This document shows positions 62,901 through 64,000 of a stretch of 64,000 bases of DNA, piece after piece (position 1 is the first letter of the stretch; each line of letters begins with the position of its first letter). A model generated the notes under the pieces. The model was not told the DNA's origin. It searched no databases and was given only the letters and a program-made list of their open reading frames with translations. Source of the DNA: Volvox africanus (taxonomy: Eukaryota > Chlorophyta > Chlorophyceae > Chlamydomonadales > Volvocaceae); NCBI GenBank assembly GCA_030268105.1, contig BSDZ01000004.1, positions 2,405,001-2,469,000 on the forward strand, written 5' to 3'. The position numbers and the translations under genes are program-made.

Positions 62901-64000
62901 GACATGGTCAGCCAACACCCCAACATCAAGCTCTGGTTCTCTGGCCACTTCCACCTCTCGCACAACTACCCCGACTCCATCTCCACAGTTGGGCGAACCG
63001 CCTTCGTGCAGGTGGGAGGCCTAGCTGACCGCGATTGCTAATGTATGCAAATGAATTCGTGGCTTTACAGATGGCAGGTAAGGACGATAAGCTAACGAGA
63101 GGCCATTGGATCGATCGCTGACTGGCGGACTCCGACGTTTGAAATCGACGCACCTAAGACAACTAGGGCATGCTGGGCTGGGCAGCAGGACGGTGGTCAT
63201 CGGGTTGGTGGGCAAGAAGCCGGCTTGATGTTGAGCTGTTGTGGGGCTCGATGGCTGGCGGGGGATAATTACGCGCTTGGCCGTTCTCTATTGTTGCCGT
63301 AATAAACTTTTCTGCTGTTGCCACTCCACGCGAATACGTGGGCTCAGTGGCCTGTTCTCTCCTCTGTTACCCCTCCCCCCTCTTGGTCCTGTTACCTCAG
63401 CGATATCATGTCTCGTTTATTCGTCTTCCCCTTTTCCTCCTGGCAGGTTGGAGTCATCGGCGAGTGCAATCGCGATGGCATGCGGCAGGTGGGTCTGGTG
63501 CAAAGAGGGAAGTAGGGGAGTCTGATGAGGAGTCCGGGACGCACCTGAGTTCCCAGTCATAGGGGAGGTCTGGTTTCTTATCTCAGGAGAAGGGTTTCAG
63601 GGGCACGCTCGGTGCCGTGGGACTATATAAGCGTGTTTGTTACGCCATATGCAGGTAAGCTTTTAGCGTTTTCGCAATTACCACCCACCTTCACAGTGGC
63701 CTTCCCTCTTTCCATCATACGAAGCGATGTGAAATCCGAAGACGTCCGCTGAAGTGGTCGGAAGCTGTATATGTAACCGCTTGGTCTCATCACCCTGATC
63801 ACCCCCTTCCTCACCATCCCTCTCTCCGCCACCAGTCCCGTCTCCTCCGCGGCAGCCGCGACAGCTACCAGCTATTCACGGTGGACCATGACTCGGGAGC
63901 GCTTCGACTGGATATGGCGGCGCAATGGGACGACCTGGACGCGCCCACCCCTATCATACCGGAGGACGAGCTGCTGTGCGATCCGGACGCCGGCTGGCTA
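59972..64000 (+). CDS. Calcineurin-like metallophosphoesterase (3' partial)
   Basis: Binuclear-metal phosphoesterase; substrate unknown. Exons, all in phase: 59972-60036, 60404-60540, 60771-60831, 60993-61101, 61542-61633, 62244-62364, 62829-63011, 63447-63488 and 63836->64000; 325 residues visible. The first exon encodes MRRNTFAHAARGSVLPKLC, an Arg-rich start suggesting organelle targeting; the 60036/60404 phase match supports it. Metal-ligand motifs appear in order: AILGDLHLAP (GDxH), VVQLGDLGH (GD), ALITGNHDLEG (GNHD), FVVLTHAPP (H) and LWFSGHFHLSHNY (GHxH). HYWAADLGRVRLVGLSTVRY and ISDDQVQWLEKQL connect them. The intron after 61633 uses a GC donor. The acidic end (QWDDLDAPTPIIPEDELLC) continues beyond the window. 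It runs in the same direction as the monooxygenase, without evidence of co-regulation. Confidence 0.92.

Overview
The window is nuclear DNA from a green alga, most likely a volvocine or related chlamydomonadalean. Every gene is split by many short GT-AG introns (with an unusual number of GC-AG ones). Exons are GC-rich, low-complexity tracts (poly-Ser, poly-Asn, Pro-rich, GAG) are abundant, and the gene set includes matrix genes typical of this group (a fasciclin/hydroxyproline-rich chimera and an expansin). No rRNA, tRNA, CRISPR or bacterial operon structure was seen. Gene models were built by hand, by matching intron phase at each junction. Junctions not resolved are stated in the entries.

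Layout, left to right. 1-8383 (+): very large WD40 protein of the WDR6/Trm734 type, 5' end outside the window. 10043-15572 (-): SnoaL/NTF2-like domain plus a second lipocalin-like module. 15955-18998 (+): GPI8/PIG-K, catalytic subunit of GPI transamidase. 19328-21713 (+): secreted expansin-like protein in 14 exons. 21714-28215: gene-poor, AT-richer block with a long inverted-repeat element (about 23640-25030) and a frame-disrupted locus (about 25338-27500). 28216-33026 (-): ARMT1-type DUF89 phosphatase/methyltransferase. 34202-36512 (+): EAF-like transcription elongation factor. 37330-45561 (+): ArfGAP with BAR, PH and ankyrin domains. 47667-51182 (-): signal peptide, one FAS1 domain and a long Pro-rich tail. 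53303-59230 (+): KMO-like FAD monooxygenase with two C-terminal hydrophobic segments. 59972-64000 (+): calcineurin-like metallophosphoesterase, 3' end outside the window.

The genes do not form one pathway, as expected for a eukaryotic chromosome. Two themes recur. GPI8, the expansin and the FAS1-HRGP chimera all belong to surface or extracellular-matrix biology. Several introns carry tandem arrays (40, 20, 25, 5 and 4 bp units and GAG), and the 40, 20 and 25 bp units contain splice-site-like cores on the sense strand. The strongest leads are the FAS1-HRGP chimera, the expansin with an unfamiliar C-terminal domain, five phase-supported GC-AG introns in three nearby genes, and the inverted-repeat element.
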